DNA of 64,000 nucleotides from Aliamphritea hakodatensis (GTDB taxonomy: Bacteria; Pseudomonadota; Gammaproteobacteria; Pseudomonadales; Balneatricaceae). Both the position numbers and the translations under genes were made by a program. Where the stretch lies: positions 744,001-808,000 of the forward strand of contig NZ_AP025281.1 in the NCBI RefSeq assembly GCF_024347195.1, written 5' to 3'. This document shows, piece by piece, positions 8,624-17,030 of this stretch. Within the stretch, counting starts at the first letter, position 1. Each line of letters begins with the position of its first letter. The notes beneath the pieces were generated by a model. The model saw nothing but the letters and a program-made list of their open reading frames with translations. It was not told where the DNA came from and ran no database searches.

Positions 8624-9502
8624 TCAGCCGCCGGTGTACGCCAGTATATGTGTTCTGAGGGCGTCGGTCAGGCCGCTGCTGACCCGCCACTGATGCCAGT
8701 ACAGAGGGACGGTGACGGTTTTTCCGGGGGTCAGTTCGGTCAGCTCGCCGTTAAGCAGTAACTGCTTAACCTGAGCTTTGGGAGCCATGCCCCAGCCCAT
8801 GCCCAACCGTATCCATTCCAGAAACCCTTCAGATGACGGCACCTGATGCCGGGACAGCTGATCAGCGTCCAGCTGAAAATAGGTTTTCAGATACTGATGC
8901 TGCAGGGCATCTTTAGGGTTAAAACAGACGACGGGGGCCTTCTTAAACTGTTCAGCGCTGATATCGCCGGAAAAGTAATGCCGGTGAAAATCCGGACTGG
9001 CGACACAATGATACTCAATACTGCCCATCGGTGTGCTGACACAGCCGTTGGCGGGTTTGTCCAGTGAGCTGATACAGCCCATGACTTCGCCGCTGTGCAG
9101 CAGGTGGTGGGTCTGATCCTGATCATCCACATGCAGTTGCAGCAGTACTTTGTGCTGCTGGCACCAGGGCGCCAGCGCCCGGGGTAGCCAGGTGGCGAGA
9201 GTATCGGCGTTGGTACCGATCGACAGCTGAACCCATGACTGTTCGCGCCGGGGTTCAAGTTCATGCTGCAGGGCATGTTCCAGCTGTTGCAGGTTCTGGG
9301 CGTATTTAAGCAGTGCCTGTCCGGCCCGGGTGGGCGCGATTTCCGGGGTGCGGATCAGTAAGGTCTGGCCGAGCTGCTCCTCCAGTAATTTCAGCCGCTG
9401 GGATACCGCAGACTGGGTGATAAACAGCTGCTGAGCGGCTTTTTCGAAATTGCGCTGCTGAATCACTGCCACGAACGCGCTGAGGCCTTTGTTATCAATC
9501 AT
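8624..9502 (-). CDS. argP: LysR-family regulator ArgP (lysine/arginine-responsive)
   Basis: A 292-residue LysR protein. The N-terminal winged helix-turn-helix spans about residues 4-60 (FEKAAQQLFITQSAVSQRLK), followed by a periplasmic-binding-like effector domain. The opening DNKGLSAFVAVIQQRNFEKAA is characteristic of ArgP/LysG. It is divergent from a LysE/ArgO-type exporter, the classical target that ArgP activates in response to basic amino acids. The intergenic region holds an AT-rich dyad suited to LysR binding. The stop lies one base from the stop of the convergent channel gene. Confidence in the ArgP assignment comes from both sequence and context. Confidence 0.88.
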   Translation of the reverse strand: MIDNKGLSAFVAVIQQRNFEKAAQQLFITQSAVSQRLKLLEEQLGQTLLIRTPEIAPTRAGQALLKYAQNLQQLEHALQHELEPRREQSWVQLSIGTNADTLATWLPRALAPWCQQHKVLLQLHVDDQDQTHHLLHSGEVMGCISSLDKPANGCVSTPMGSIEYHCVASPDFHRHYFSGDISAEQFKKAPVVCFNPKDALQHQYLKTYFQLDADQLSRHQVPSSEGFLEWIRLGMGWGMAPKAQVKQLLLNGELTELTPGKTVTVPLYWHQWRVSSGLTDALRTHILAYTGG

Positions 9503-9555
9503 GGGTCATGAATCCGGTTGTGAGTAAACAGATGAATCAGTTTTTTTAATTATTA

Positions 9556-9576
9556 AGTAAAATGTTTAATTTTACT
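9556..9576. promoter_or_regulatory. Inverted repeat in argP-argO intergenic region, candidate LysR box
   Basis: AGTAAAAT and ATTTTACT are perfect 8-bp inverted arms around GTTTA. The site lies in the very AT-rich divergent promoter region, 54 bases from the argP start and 59 from the exporter start. LysR regulators favour such T-N11-A dyads. Binding is inferred. Confidence 0.45.
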
Positions 9577-9634
9577 AATTAAGGTGTTTTTCGCATAGTG
9601 ACGCTTCCGATCAGTGATGTTGTGGATATGAGTG

Positions 9635-10249
9635 ATGTTGGTATTACCGTTTCTTAAAGGTATGGGGCTGGGCGCCAGTCTGATTATTGCAATTGGTTCG
9701 CAGAATGCGTTTGTACTGAGCAGCGCATTACGCAGGCAACACGCCATGACGGTTGCGTGGCTGTGCATTTGTATAGATGCAGTGCTGATCGTGTCAGGGG
9801 TATTTGGTTTGGGAGCGCTGATCCGTCAGGCACCGGTTTTGCTGGATGTCGCGACCTGGGGCGGTGCCCTGTTCCTGCTAGTGTACGGGGCGTTGGCGTT
9901 TCACCGCGCCTGGCGGCCTGAAGGTTTAAACGCCGGAAAGATAAAAACTCTGTCATTAAAGGGGGCAATTCTTACCACGGCGGCGCTGAGCTTGCTGAAC
10001 CCCCATGTATATCTGGATACGGTGGTATTGCTGGGCAGCATTGGCGGTCAGTTGCCGGGTGAACAGCCGTTATGGTTTGCGCTGGGCGCATGTGTGGCAT
10101 CGCTGCTGTGGTTCCTGACGCTGGTATTAGGCGGGCGCCTGCTGGCACCCTGGTTTCAAAGTGCGGCCAGCTGGCAAAAACTGGACGTACTGGTCGGCGT
10201 GACTATGTGGATAATTGCAGCCATGTTAATTAAAAACGGACTTTCCTGA
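9635..10249 (+). CDS. argO: LysE/ArgO-family basic amino-acid exporter
   Basis: A 204-residue inner-membrane protein with about six hydrophobic segments. GIGSQNAFVLSSALRRQH-like sequence near residues 20-38 (here IAIGSQNAFVL) and LLNPHVYLDTVVLLG near 115-130 are the conserved motifs of LysE/ArgO exporters. It would expel excess arginine or lysine, driven by proton motive force, under ArgP control. GTG 9632 and ATG 9635 are adjacent candidate starts; ATG 9635 is preferred, with no strong ribosome site for either. Whether the physiological substrate is lysine or arginine cannot be told. Confidence 0.88.
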   Translation: MLVLPFLKGMGLGASLIIAIGSQNAFVLSSALRRQHAMTVAWLCICIDAVLIVSGVFGLGALIRQAPVLLDVATWGGALFLLVYGALAFHRAWRPEGLNAGKIKTLSLKGAILTTAALSLLNPHVYLDTVVLLGSIGGQLPGEQPLWFALGACVASLLWFLTLVLGGRLLAPWFQSAASWQKLDVLVGVTMWIIAAMLIKNGLS

Positions 10250-10251
10250 AC

Positions 10252-10277
10252 ACTACTGACACAACGCTGTCAGTAGT
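10252..10277. other. Perfect 10-bp hairpin after the exporter gene
   Basis: ACTACTGACA and TGTCAGTAGT flank the loop CAACGC, three bases after the exporter stop. The following bases are CCCCGG, so there is no U-tract. The stem-loop geometry matches those at 1129-1156 and 23204-23229. Confidence 0.5.
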
Positions 10278-10328
10278 CCCCGGTTAAGCTCTTTTACATC
10301 GTTAATCACGCATCAAGGGAGACGCGTA

Positions 10329-10664
10329 ATGAGTCATGTAGAAGTTGTAACCTTTAAACTGGCGGCCGGAAAATCTGCGCAGCAATTGCTGAATACTGAA
10401 GCGGCTATGCAGGCCTTTCTTACTGAGCAGCCCGGTTTTCTGTATCGCTCACTGAGTTGTCATGAACAGGGAACTGACAGCGAACAGTGGTTTGACATCA
10501 TTTACTGGGAAGATGCTCAGCAGGCGCAGGCAGGAGGTGAAACACTGATGGCCTCTGCGCTGGGGGCTGAACTGATGTCAGCGATTGATCCGGCGACTTG
10601 TGTGGTACGCCATATGCCGACATTATGTGAGCATATGAGCTGTGAATTAGCCGAACAGGCCTGA
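10329..10664 (+). CDS. Small dimeric alpha-beta barrel protein (ABM-like)
   Basis: A 111-residue protein starting EVVTFKLAAGKSAQQLL and containing PGFLYRSLSC and WFDIIYWEDAQQA, the strand-helix pattern of the antibiotic-biosynthesis-monooxygenase/stress-responsive barrel superfamily. No catalytic residues can be assigned in this superfamily from sequence, and members range from monooxygenases to non-enzymatic stress proteins. GGGAGA precedes the start. It lies just before a WYL-domain regulator on the same strand; a shared intrinsic terminator between them suggests separate transcription. Function is unknown beyond the fold. Confidence 0.65.
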   Translation: MSHVEVVTFKLAAGKSAQQLLNTEAAMQAFLTEQPGFLYRSLSCHEQGTDSEQWFDIIYWEDAQQAQAGGETLMASALGAELMSAIDPATCVVRHMPTLCEHMSCELAEQA

Positions 10665-10686
10665 TTCGCGGTTAACTGTTATCCAC

Positions 10687-10726
10687 ATGCCTCCGGGGTC
10701 ATCTGAATGATCCGGGGGCATTTTGT
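10687..10726 (+). terminator. Rho-independent terminator
   Basis: ATGCCTCCGG...TCAT pairs with ATGA..CCGGGGGCAT around the loop CTGA, with one bulge and one G-U pair, followed by TTTTGTT. It lies 23 bases after the small barrel-protein gene. Confidence 0.75.
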
Positions 10727-10749
10727 TATTGCGATAAATATCTGAAACT

Positions 10750-11463
10750 ATGCGAAAAGCCGAACGCCTTTTTCAGTTACTGACCTTACTGCGCAGCCGG
10801 CGGCGGGTGATTACCGCTCAGGTACTGGCGGAGTGTCTGGAGGTATCTGAACGCACCATCTACCGGGATATTCAGGCGCTGAGTTTGTCCGGTGTGCCGA
10901 TCGAAGGTGAGGCGGGGGTCGGCTACCGGCTGAAGCCCGGGTACAGCTTGCCGCCGATCATGTTTAATCAGGAAGAGTTGGAAGCCCTGTTACTGGGGGC
11001 CCGGATGGTTAAACGCTGGGGCGACAGTGAACTGGGGAAAGCGGCGACCAGTGCTCTGGATAAAATCCGGGCAACGCTGCCTGAGCCAGCCCATGATGCG
11101 CATTTGCGCAGCAGTGAGTGGATGCTGGTACCGGAATATTCCCGGGGGGAGAGCGCCCGTTTTGGTGATCTGATCCGCGCCGGTGTCCGTGAGCAGCAAG
11201 TCCTTCATATCGATTATCGCCGGGCAGATGGCGAACCTTCACAGCGGCGGCTCTGGCCGTTGGGAATGGTGTACTGGGGTATGGTCTGGACGCTGGTGGG
11301 CTGGTGTGAGCTACGGGAAGATTACCGGCAGTTCCGGCTGGACAGAATTGTCCGGTTGCAGCTACTGGATGAGCGCTACCCGCAGCGGGCCGATATCAGC
11401 CTGCAAAAGTATCTGGCCAGTGTCTGTGATGTCAGTAAAACCCCACCGGAAGGCAGAACGTGA
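10750..11463 (+). CDS. HTH/WYL-domain transcriptional regulator (YafY family)
   Basis: A 237-residue regulator. Residues 1-60 form a winged helix (RLFQLLTLLRSRRRVITAQ, then VSERTIYRDIQALS) and residues about 140-215 a WYL domain (LHIDYRRADGEPSQR, then YWGMVWTLVGWCELR and FRLDRI). This architecture defines the YafY/PafBC-type family; the WYL fold binds ligands or nucleic acid in characterised relatives. The neighbouring small barrel protein is often found with such regulators, so it may be the target. The last 32 bases overlap the 3' end of the convergent AraC-type gene. Confidence 0.88.
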   Translation: MRKAERLFQLLTLLRSRRRVITAQVLAECLEVSERTIYRDIQALSLSGVPIEGEAGVGYRLKPGYSLPPIMFNQEELEALLLGARMVKRWGDSELGKAATSALDKIRATLPEPAHDAHLRSSEWMLVPEYSRGESARFGDLIRAGVREQQVLHIDYRRADGEPSQRRLWPLGMVYWGMVWTLVGWCELREDYRQFRLDRIVRLQLLDERYPQRADISLQKYLASVCDVSKTPPEGRT

Positions 11464-12316
11464 GGACGAATGTTTCGTCTTTATTCAGAAACTGATTTTG
11501 CTGATAGATTGCAAATGCCGGTGTTGTTTTAGCAACCAGGCCTGATTCAGGCAGCCATTCTTCCATAATTTTGCTAATCCACGGCAACAACTCGCCATAG
11601 CGTCCCTGCAGCTCGAAACAGGCATGCAATCCGCCAGGAATCATCATTTCATTCACCAGTCCACGCTTTTTAAGCGGCGTAGGAATTTCTTTGCAGGCAA
11701 CATACCTGCATTTATGCAGTGGGACGCGGGAAGGATTGGAGTGATGCAGTCCAATTTGCAGAGCGTTTTCCGGGGAGTCACACAGTTTTTTTTCAGATGC
11801 CGCCCAGGCTGTCAGTAATTGCCAGCTTCGCCGGATACTTCGTCCGTATCCCTGATGACGGATATAGGCAACCCGGCGGGAAGGTAACTCTTTCAGTTCC
11901 GGACTCGGTAAATGATGCGGAAGGACACGTTCATACGCGGCGGCAATTTCCGGGTCATTCAGATAGGGTTTGTCACCGTGGCCGGTTTGTTTACGCCATT
12001 GTCCGGGGGGGCAACCAAAGGTTGACTTAAAAGCACGGCTAAAAGAGGAAAGTGACAGAAAACCACATTTTTCAGCAATCTCAACAATCGCTTTATCAGG
12101 GTTGAACATTAACTGGTTAGCTGCCACTTCAAGGCGACTGCGCTGGATATACTGATGCAGCGTTTCGCCGACAATGTCTGCAAAAACACGGTGCAGATGT
12201 TGTTCTGAATAGGCGGCAACGGTTGCCAGTTGTTTGCCGCTAAGATCTGCGGTTATGTCTTTGTGTATTTGGTGCAGTACGTCGTTAATACGGGCGACTT
12301 GCTGAGGGGTAGCCAT
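11432..12316 (-). CDS. AraC-family regulator with GyrI-like effector domain
   Basis: A 294-residue protein of the Rob/SoxS-like type with the DNA-binding part first. Two helix-turn-helix motifs fall within residues 1-105 (ATVAAYSEQHLHRVFADIVG and IVEIAEKCGFLSLSSFSRAF), followed by a GyrI-like small-molecule-binding domain from about residue 125 (VAYIRHQGYGRSIRRSW). Such proteins sense drugs or metabolites. ATG 12316 is chosen over ATG 12322 since GGAT lies at a better distance. It is divergent from the aminotransferase at 12476 and may regulate it; that is inferred from position only. Confidence 0.85.
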   Translation of the reverse strand: MATPQQVARINDVLHQIHKDITADLSGKQLATVAAYSEQHLHRVFADIVGETLHQYIQRSRLEVAANQLMFNPDKAIVEIAEKCGFLSLSSFSRAFKSTFGCPPGQWRKQTGHGDKPYLNDPEIAAAYERVLPHHLPSPELKELPSRRVAYIRHQGYGRSIRRSWQLLTAWAASEKKLCDSPENALQIGLHHSNPSRVPLHKCRYVACKEIPTPLKKRGLVNEMMIPGGLHACFELQGRYGELLPWISKIMEEWLPESGLVAKTTPAFAIYQQNQFLNKDETFVLTFCLPVGFY

Positions 12317-12475
12317 AAACATCCGGAAAGATGGAAAGTAGTTGTCATCAAAATATCATAAACGGACAAATAAGGTCTTATAAATTGACAATTAATTAGT
12401 TGGCTTACTGAATATGCTGACCTCTGAGTTTCACGTTTAACCTGTCTGGTTAATGAAAATATGAGGAGGAAAGAC

Positions 12476-13684
12476 ATGTCATCGTTACAGATTGCTGATC
12501 GGGTGAGTTATTTACAAGAATCCTATTTGAGGGAGATTCTGTCAGTTGCCAGCCGAAGGGATATTATTTCATTTGCCGGTGGTTTACCGGCTGAAGCGTG
12601 TTTCCCTCTGGCATTACTCAAGCAACTGGAGCGCAGTGAGACTGTGCCGGGGTACTTGCAATATGGTGGCAGTCAGGGACTGGATATATTGCTGGATGTA
12701 TTACGGGCACGTTATGGGCTTACTGGTGAACAGGATATTTTAATGACCAGTGGTGCTCAGCAGGGGCTTGATCTGGTGCTACGGACGTTTGTAAATCCCG
12801 GAGATAAAATTGCCGTTGAAATCCCCTGTTATCTGGGGGCGTTACAGGCGTTCCGCCTGGCCGGGGCAGAGGTATGTTCGCTTCCGCTTTTGGGAGGGAT
12901 ACCAGAAGAAGTTGAGGAAGTAAGACTGGCAGAAATGGAGTCACTGCTCAGACAAGAGAACATAAAATTCTTTTATGCGATTCCTGATTTTCATAATCCC
13001 ACCGGCGGTAGCTATTCATTAAAGATGCGTCAGGCCGTTACTCAGCTGTGTGAGAAATACGGCGTATTCCTGATTGAGGATGCGCCTTATCGGGAGTTAA
13101 GGTTTACAGGTGAGTCGTTGCCTACGCTGGCGGATTTGAGTCCACAGCAATGTCTGGTGCTGCGGTCTTTCTCGAAAGTTGTATCGCCGGGATTACGACT
13201 TGGTTGTATTCAGGCGGAGCAGAGGGTGATTTGGGAAATTATGAAAGTTAAACAGGTCGCAGATCTGCATACTCAGTTACCCGGGCAAGCGTCTCTGGCC
13301 GGGTTATTAATGAATCCTGATTTTAATCAACATCTACAAAGGCTGCGGCAGGAATATTTATGTCGCTATAGCGCGATGCATTCCGCGATTAAGCGTTACT
13401 TTCCGGGCTGGGTCACGCCCTGTAAGGCCGAGGGCGGAATGTTTATCTGGCTGGATCTGAGTTGTGAGGCGTTTCAACAGGCGTTCAACGGTGTTGATGG
13501 CCGTCAGTTGGCGGAAAGCGCTCTCGCTAAGGGGGTTGCGGTTGTGCCAGGCAGTGTTTTTTATCCGCATCAGCAGGCTGGCGTGTCTTTTCGGCTAAAT
13601 TTTAGCCATGAGTCTGTCGTGAATATTGATCATGGGATACAGCGCTTCAGTCTGGTTCTTGAACAGATGGAGCCGGCGATCTAA
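12476..13684 (+). CDS. PLP-dependent class I/II aminotransferase (2-aminoadipate/MocR-like fold type I)
   Basis: A 402-residue fold-type I aminotransferase. FAGGLPAEACFP near residue 33, PDFHNPTGGSYS near 170 (the NPTG loop), EDAPYRELRF near 201, and the Schiff-base lysine Lys234 in RSFSKVVSPGLRLG are all present. The sequence is closest in style to LysN/2-aminoadipate transaminases and MocR C-terminal domains, but no helix-turn-helix is attached. ATG 12476 has AGGAGG six bases upstream and is preferred over ATG 12461. Substrate is unknown; flanking AraC and LysR regulators give little help. Its stop overlaps that of the convergent LysR gene. Confidence 0.85.
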   Translation: MSSLQIADRVSYLQESYLREILSVASRRDIISFAGGLPAEACFPLALLKQLERSETVPGYLQYGGSQGLDILLDVLRARYGLTGEQDILMTSGAQQGLDLVLRTFVNPGDKIAVEIPCYLGALQAFRLAGAEVCSLPLLGGIPEEVEEVRLAEMESLLRQENIKFFYAIPDFHNPTGGSYSLKMRQAVTQLCEKYGVFLIEDAPYRELRFTGESLPTLADLSPQQCLVLRSFSKVVSPGLRLGCIQAEQRVIWEIMKVKQVADLHTQLPGQASLAGLLMNPDFNQHLQRLRQEYLCRYSAMHSAIKRYFPGWVTPCKAEGGMFIWLDLSCEAFQQAFNGVDGRQLAESALAKGVAVVPGSVFYPHQQAGVSFRLNFSHESVVNIDHGIQRFSLVLEQMEPAI

Positions 13685-14529
13685 TGGGGCGGATTAAAAT
13701 ATGCCTGAATCATCTCTTCAATCAGCCCTTTGTGGGGATTGTCTCTGTGATACGTCAGGTAACAGGGCAGTGCGATATCCGGTGCGTTTTCTACCGGGTG
13801 TAACTGCTTACTTTCCAGATACTGTTGTGCCAGCCGCAGCGGGTAATACGACATGCCACCGTTGGCCATGATGTAGCGTAATCCCATAGCGCTGTTGCCT
13901 GAAAAAACATGCAGGCGCTGACTGTCCGGCAGGGCGGCGTTTACTTCCCGGTGATAGTCTTCGCCGAAGTCAAAGTCGATAAAGCGGGGCAGATCCGGGT
14001 CGTTAAAATGGCAGGCACGCCGGGCCAGCAGTATCAGCCGTTCCGACGGCAAAGGATAGCTGATCAGATTGCTTTCTTTACCGGGCCGGTGACTGATTGC
14101 CACATCGACCAGACGGTTTTGCACTGCCTGATTCATATCCCGATGGTAATCAAAGTCCAGTGTCATGGGCAGCTTGCCATGTTCTGTTTCTATCCAGATG
14201 ACCCAGTCGATCAGGCGTTGTTCCCAGATACTCATCTGTGCGCCTAAGCGCAGGGCGATATGGTCGGTAAAGCGCTCTTTCAGATCCCGGCTGACCTGCT
14301 GCCAGGTGGTTTGCATCTGCTCGGCATAGGGCAGCAGGTATTTGCCTGCTTCGCTGAGCTGGCTGCCGCCGGGCCCCCGTTCAAACAGGCTGACATCCAG
14401 CTGATTTTCAAGGCTGCGGATGCGGGCTGAAACGGCGGCCTGCGTGATATGCAGCTGTTCAGCGGCGGCGTGAAATCCGCCACAGCGGGCCACGGTCAGA
14501 AAGGTATTCAGGGCATCGTTGTGCATCAA
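13681..14529 (-). CDS. LysR-family transcriptional regulator
   Basis: A 282-residue LysR regulator with a standard N-terminal helix-turn-helix (FHAAAEQLHITQAAVSARIR, about residues 19-38) and a C-terminal effector-binding domain. It is divergent from an HD-domain protein gene, with 117 bases between the starts including an AT-rich dyad AATAAGTTATT (14544-14554). LysR genes commonly control the divergent neighbour, so the HD protein is the likely target. The effector cannot be predicted. Confidence 0.88.
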   Translation of the reverse strand: MMHNDALNTFLTVARCGGFHAAAEQLHITQAAVSARIRSLENQLDVSLFERGPGGSQLSEAGKYLLPYAEQMQTTWQQVSRDLKERFTDHIALRLGAQMSIWEQRLIDWVIWIETEHGKLPMTLDFDYHRDMNQAVQNRLVDVAISHRPGKESNLISYPLPSERLILLARRACHFNDPDLPRFIDFDFGEDYHREVNAALPDSQRLHVFSGNSAMGLRYIMANGGMSYYPLRLAQQYLESKQLHPVENAPDIALPCYLTYHRDNPHKGLIEEMIQAYFNPPH

Positions 14530-14646
14530 TAATGACCGATTAAAATAAGTTATTAGTTCGACAAAATCTATTCGTTTTATTTTTCGCTGTAAAGTCCCTA
14601 GAGTTTACTCACAGAAAAATGACAATAAGCGCCGGGGTGAGGAACG

Positions 14647-15252
14647 ATGGATAAGAGCTATAAAGCTACGTGGATCCGCATGGAAGACGCCAGCAAAGAA
14701 GAGTTTGCGGCCATCATGGATTTCGAAGATGAATATAATGCCGGTCTGGTGGACCGTATAGTGGCTCAGCTGAAAGAGCTGGATGAGCCCTGGACGGCGT
14801 ACCCGGTGAACCGTCTGCAGCATTCACTGCAGTCGGCCAGCCGTGCCTATGATGACAATGCCGATGAAGAACTGGTGGTGGCGGCACTGTTACATGATAT
14901 CGGCGATATCGTTGCGCCTTATAACCATGGTGAAGTCGCGGCAGCGATTCTTAAACCTTACGTCAGTGAGAAGGTGCACTGGATTATTCAGCATCACTGT
15001 GTGTTCCAGGGGTATTACTATAATCACCATCTGGGTGGCGACCGCCATGCCCGGGAGAAGTATAAAGACAACCCTTACTACGAAGACTGTAAGTACTTCT
15101 GCCATCACTATGATCAGAATGCCTTTGATCCGGACTATCCGACTAAACCGCTGGAATTTTTTATTCCGATGCTAAAGCGTATGTTCGGGCGTCATCCGGG
15201 CCATCTGGAGCTGGCCGAGACGTCAGATGATAAGGTGGATTCAGCGGCCTGA
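14647..15252 (+). CDS. HD-domain protein, candidate PhnZ/TmpB-like diiron oxygenase
   Basis: A 201-residue HD-superfamily protein. Candidate metal ligands are His59 (LQHSLQSA), His83-Asp84 (LLHDIGD), His94 (YNHGE), His117 (QHHCVF) and Asp156 (HHYDQNAFD). The extra Asp inside YDxxxFD and the His between HD and the last His are features shared with the mixed-valence diiron oxygenases PhnZ, TmpB and MIOX, instead of plain phosphohydrolases. Enzymes of that group cleave C-P or C-C bonds using O2. GAGG precedes the start. A divergent LysR regulator suggests inducible catabolism. The oxygenase reading is inference; annotation as a predicted HD phosphohydrolase is the conservative alternative. Confidence 0.7.
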   Translation: MDKSYKATWIRMEDASKEEFAAIMDFEDEYNAGLVDRIVAQLKELDEPWTAYPVNRLQHSLQSASRAYDDNADEELVVAALLHDIGDIVAPYNHGEVAAAILKPYVSEKVHWIIQHHCVFQGYYYNHHLGGDRHAREKYKDNPYYEDCKYFCHHYDQNAFDPDYPTKPLEFFIPMLKRMFGRHPGHLELAETSDDKVDSAA

Positions 15253-15258
15253 GCGAAT

Positions 15259-15771
15259 TTATTCCGGGTCTGGCAGGTATTCTATGCCGGTAATTTCATA
15301 CCATACTTCGGAGCCATCCGGGCGGCGAATGGCAAATTCGTCGCCAACCTTTTTCTTTAGTAGTTGCTTTGCCATCGGCGCGTCCATACTGATGTAATCC
15401 GGGCGCTCGCCTATTTCATCCGGGCCGACGATCCGGTAGCGGGTTTGTTTGTCTTCTTCATCGATAATCTCTACCCAGGCGCCGAAATATACTGTTTCTC
15501 TGTCGTCGGGAATACGGTCTACAACGGTCAGTACATCCAGCCGTTTTGACAGGTAGCGCACCCGGCGGTCGATTTCCCGCAGCTGTTTTTTACCGTAAAT
15601 GTATTCGGCATTTTCTGAGCGGTCGCCCTGGGCGGCCGCTTCTTTAACTGACTGGGTAATTTCCGGGCGTTTAACCTTCCACAGGTATTTCAGTTCGGCA
15701 TTCATTGCCGCCGCACCGGTAGCGGTTATATAGCGAGACTTGGGCGGAGCGGGCGGGCGGTAACGGGACAT
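15259..15771 (-). CDS. greB: Transcription elongation factor GreB
   Basis: A 170-residue Gre factor. The N-terminal coiled coil includes GDRSENAEYIYGKKQLREID, whose acidic tip residues (Asp and Glu of DRSENAEY) enter the RNA polymerase secondary channel and stimulate cleavage of backtracked RNA. The C-terminal FKBP-like domain begins near residue 95 (YFGAWVEIIDEEDK). The longer basic N terminus and the spacing favour GreB over GreA. It converges on the HD-protein gene with only six bases between stops. Confidence 0.95.
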   Translation of the reverse strand: MSRYRPPAPPKSRYITATGAAAMNAELKYLWKVKRPEITQSVKEAAAQGDRSENAEYIYGKKQLREIDRRVRYLSKRLDVLTVVDRIPDDRETVYFGAWVEIIDEEDKQTRYRIVGPDEIGERPDYISMDAPMAKQLLKKKVGDEFAIRRPDGSEVWYEITGIEYLPDPE

Positions 15772-15918
15772 GGATAAAGCTCAGTCAATAAAGGTTAACA
15801 TGTTGATATTTTTTAAAGAATTTTACCGGTCTGAGGTAAATCAGGCTAAAGAAAATTCTCCCGGCGCCGACTAATATTAAATTGAAAATGAAACATCAGG
15901 CAAGTTGCAGATTTCACG

Positions 15919-16344
15919 ATGCAGATTGAACGCATAGAACAACAGATCGAGACCTATACCTCGACCCTGAGCCACGCGGTTCAGAACGGTCAGGGGGCGC
16001 AGTTCTCTATGCTGTTGAGTATGATTTCTGCCAGTGAAGATCAGGCGGCGAAAAAGGCAACGGGCGGCGCCGTATTTGAACTGCCTGTGACTGATGAACT
16101 GAGCTATCCGGACCCGGACAGCTTATATAACGAAGAGATTGTTGGCCGCCTGAACACCTCGGTTGGCAGCAACAATTTTGCCGATATGGCCTATGTGCTG
16201 AGCCATGTTCACAGCCAGACGGTCATGCCTGAGAATCAGATGATTGCGGCAGACACCTATGCCCGTATCGGGCTGACATCTTCCCGCAATCTGATGATCA
16301 GCGAGATTGAAGAATCCCGCTCACAGTTCAGCGCGGTAGCCTGA
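15919..16344 (+). CDS. Conserved hypothetical protein
   Basis: A 141-residue soluble protein that I do not recognise. It begins with a predicted amphipathic helix (IERIEQQIETYTSTLSHAVQ), has an acidic middle segment and a mostly helical C-terminal half. No signal peptide, membrane helix or metal motif is visible. It is a monocistronic gene between greB and two minus-strand hypotheticals, ending two bases before the convergent stop. Composition matches its neighbours, so it looks like a resident gene. Confidence 0.7.
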   Translation: MQIERIEQQIETYTSTLSHAVQNGQGAQFSMLLSMISASEDQAAKKATGGAVFELPVTDELSYPDPDSLYNEEIVGRLNTSVGSNNFADMAYVLSHVHSQTVMPENQMIAADTYARIGLTSSRNLMISEIEESRSQFSAVA

Positions 16345-16346
16345 CT

Positions 16347-16733
16347 TCAGGTACGCCACTGTATTTTAGTGGCTTCACCGTCGGTTGCGACTTTCCACCA
16401 TTCATCCGGATCATCACCGTCATTCCAGCCGCCGGCAATGCAGCGGATTTCGGTGTCCATTTGCTGACTGGCAATGATCGCGCAGTCGAGATCTTTTTCC
16501 CAGGGAGTACTGTCGGAGTCGAACCAGACACTGGTCCAGGCCTTACCGGAGACTTTTTCGTGAATAAGTACCGGAATGCCGCAGCCAGTGCGGTACTGAT
16601 GTACGGTCCCCTGTGAATGTTGTCGTTCAACGGCAGAGAAGACACCGTTCAGCCACTGACAGATCTCTTCCAGGTTACGGCTTTTTACATAAATTTCGAT
16701 ATCCGGATGACGTGTAGCTGCTGTTTCGCTCAT
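16347..16733 (-). CDS. Conserved hypothetical protein
   Basis: A 128-residue cytoplasmic protein not recognised by name. It has an alternating strand-helix pattern (IEIYVKSRNLEEICQWLNGV, then IPVLIHEKVSGKAWTSVWF) and an acidic, tryptophan-rich stretch GGWNDGDDPDEWWKV near residues 100-115. It overlaps the upstream membrane-protein gene by four bases (ATGA), so the two are probably cotranslated with rlmA. No function is proposed. Confidence 0.7.
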   Translation of the reverse strand: MSETAATRHPDIEIYVKSRNLEEICQWLNGVFSAVERQHSQGTVHQYRTGCGIPVLIHEKVSGKAWTSVWFDSDSTPWEKDLDCAIIASQQMDTEIRCIAGGWNDGDDPDEWWKVATDGEATKIQWRT

Positions 16734-17029
16734 GATTTTTTCTTCTTGCTGCTGTGTGCAGTATCAGTGTTGATGACGCGGAAGATCCGCAAAAAACTCA
16801 GACAAATATAGCCGAAGGCGGCAATAATTACTCCCACTATTGCCAGGATCAGCCCCAGCAGGGCGATCAGTTCCTGGCTGACGGAACTGAGCAGAAAGTA
16901 TTCGGCAAAGTTCATTAGCAGAAAACCGATCAGGAAGATGCCCGCACCGGTCATCAGAATCATCAGATTCTGTTTACCCTGGTCTGCCCGGTGTACCAGG
17001 GCAAGTTTGATGCGGGTTCGCAGGCGCAT
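16730..17029 (-). CDS. Small two-TM membrane protein
   Basis: A 99-residue protein with two hydrophobic segments (about residues 24-46 and 54-80) and a basic lysine-rich tail. The start at 17029 is chosen because it follows the rlmA stop by one base (TGATATG) and avoids a 14-residue extension inside rlmA. The basic N terminus RLRTRIKLALVHR would stay cytoplasmic. It looks like the middle gene of an rlmA-membrane protein-hypothetical operon. Function is unknown. Confidence 0.65.
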   Translation of the reverse strand: MRLRTRIKLALVHRADQGKQNLMILMTGAGIFLIGFLLMNFAEYFLLSSVSQELIALLGLILAIVGVIIAAFGYICLSFLRIFRVINTDTAHSSKKKKS

Positions 17030-17030
17030 A

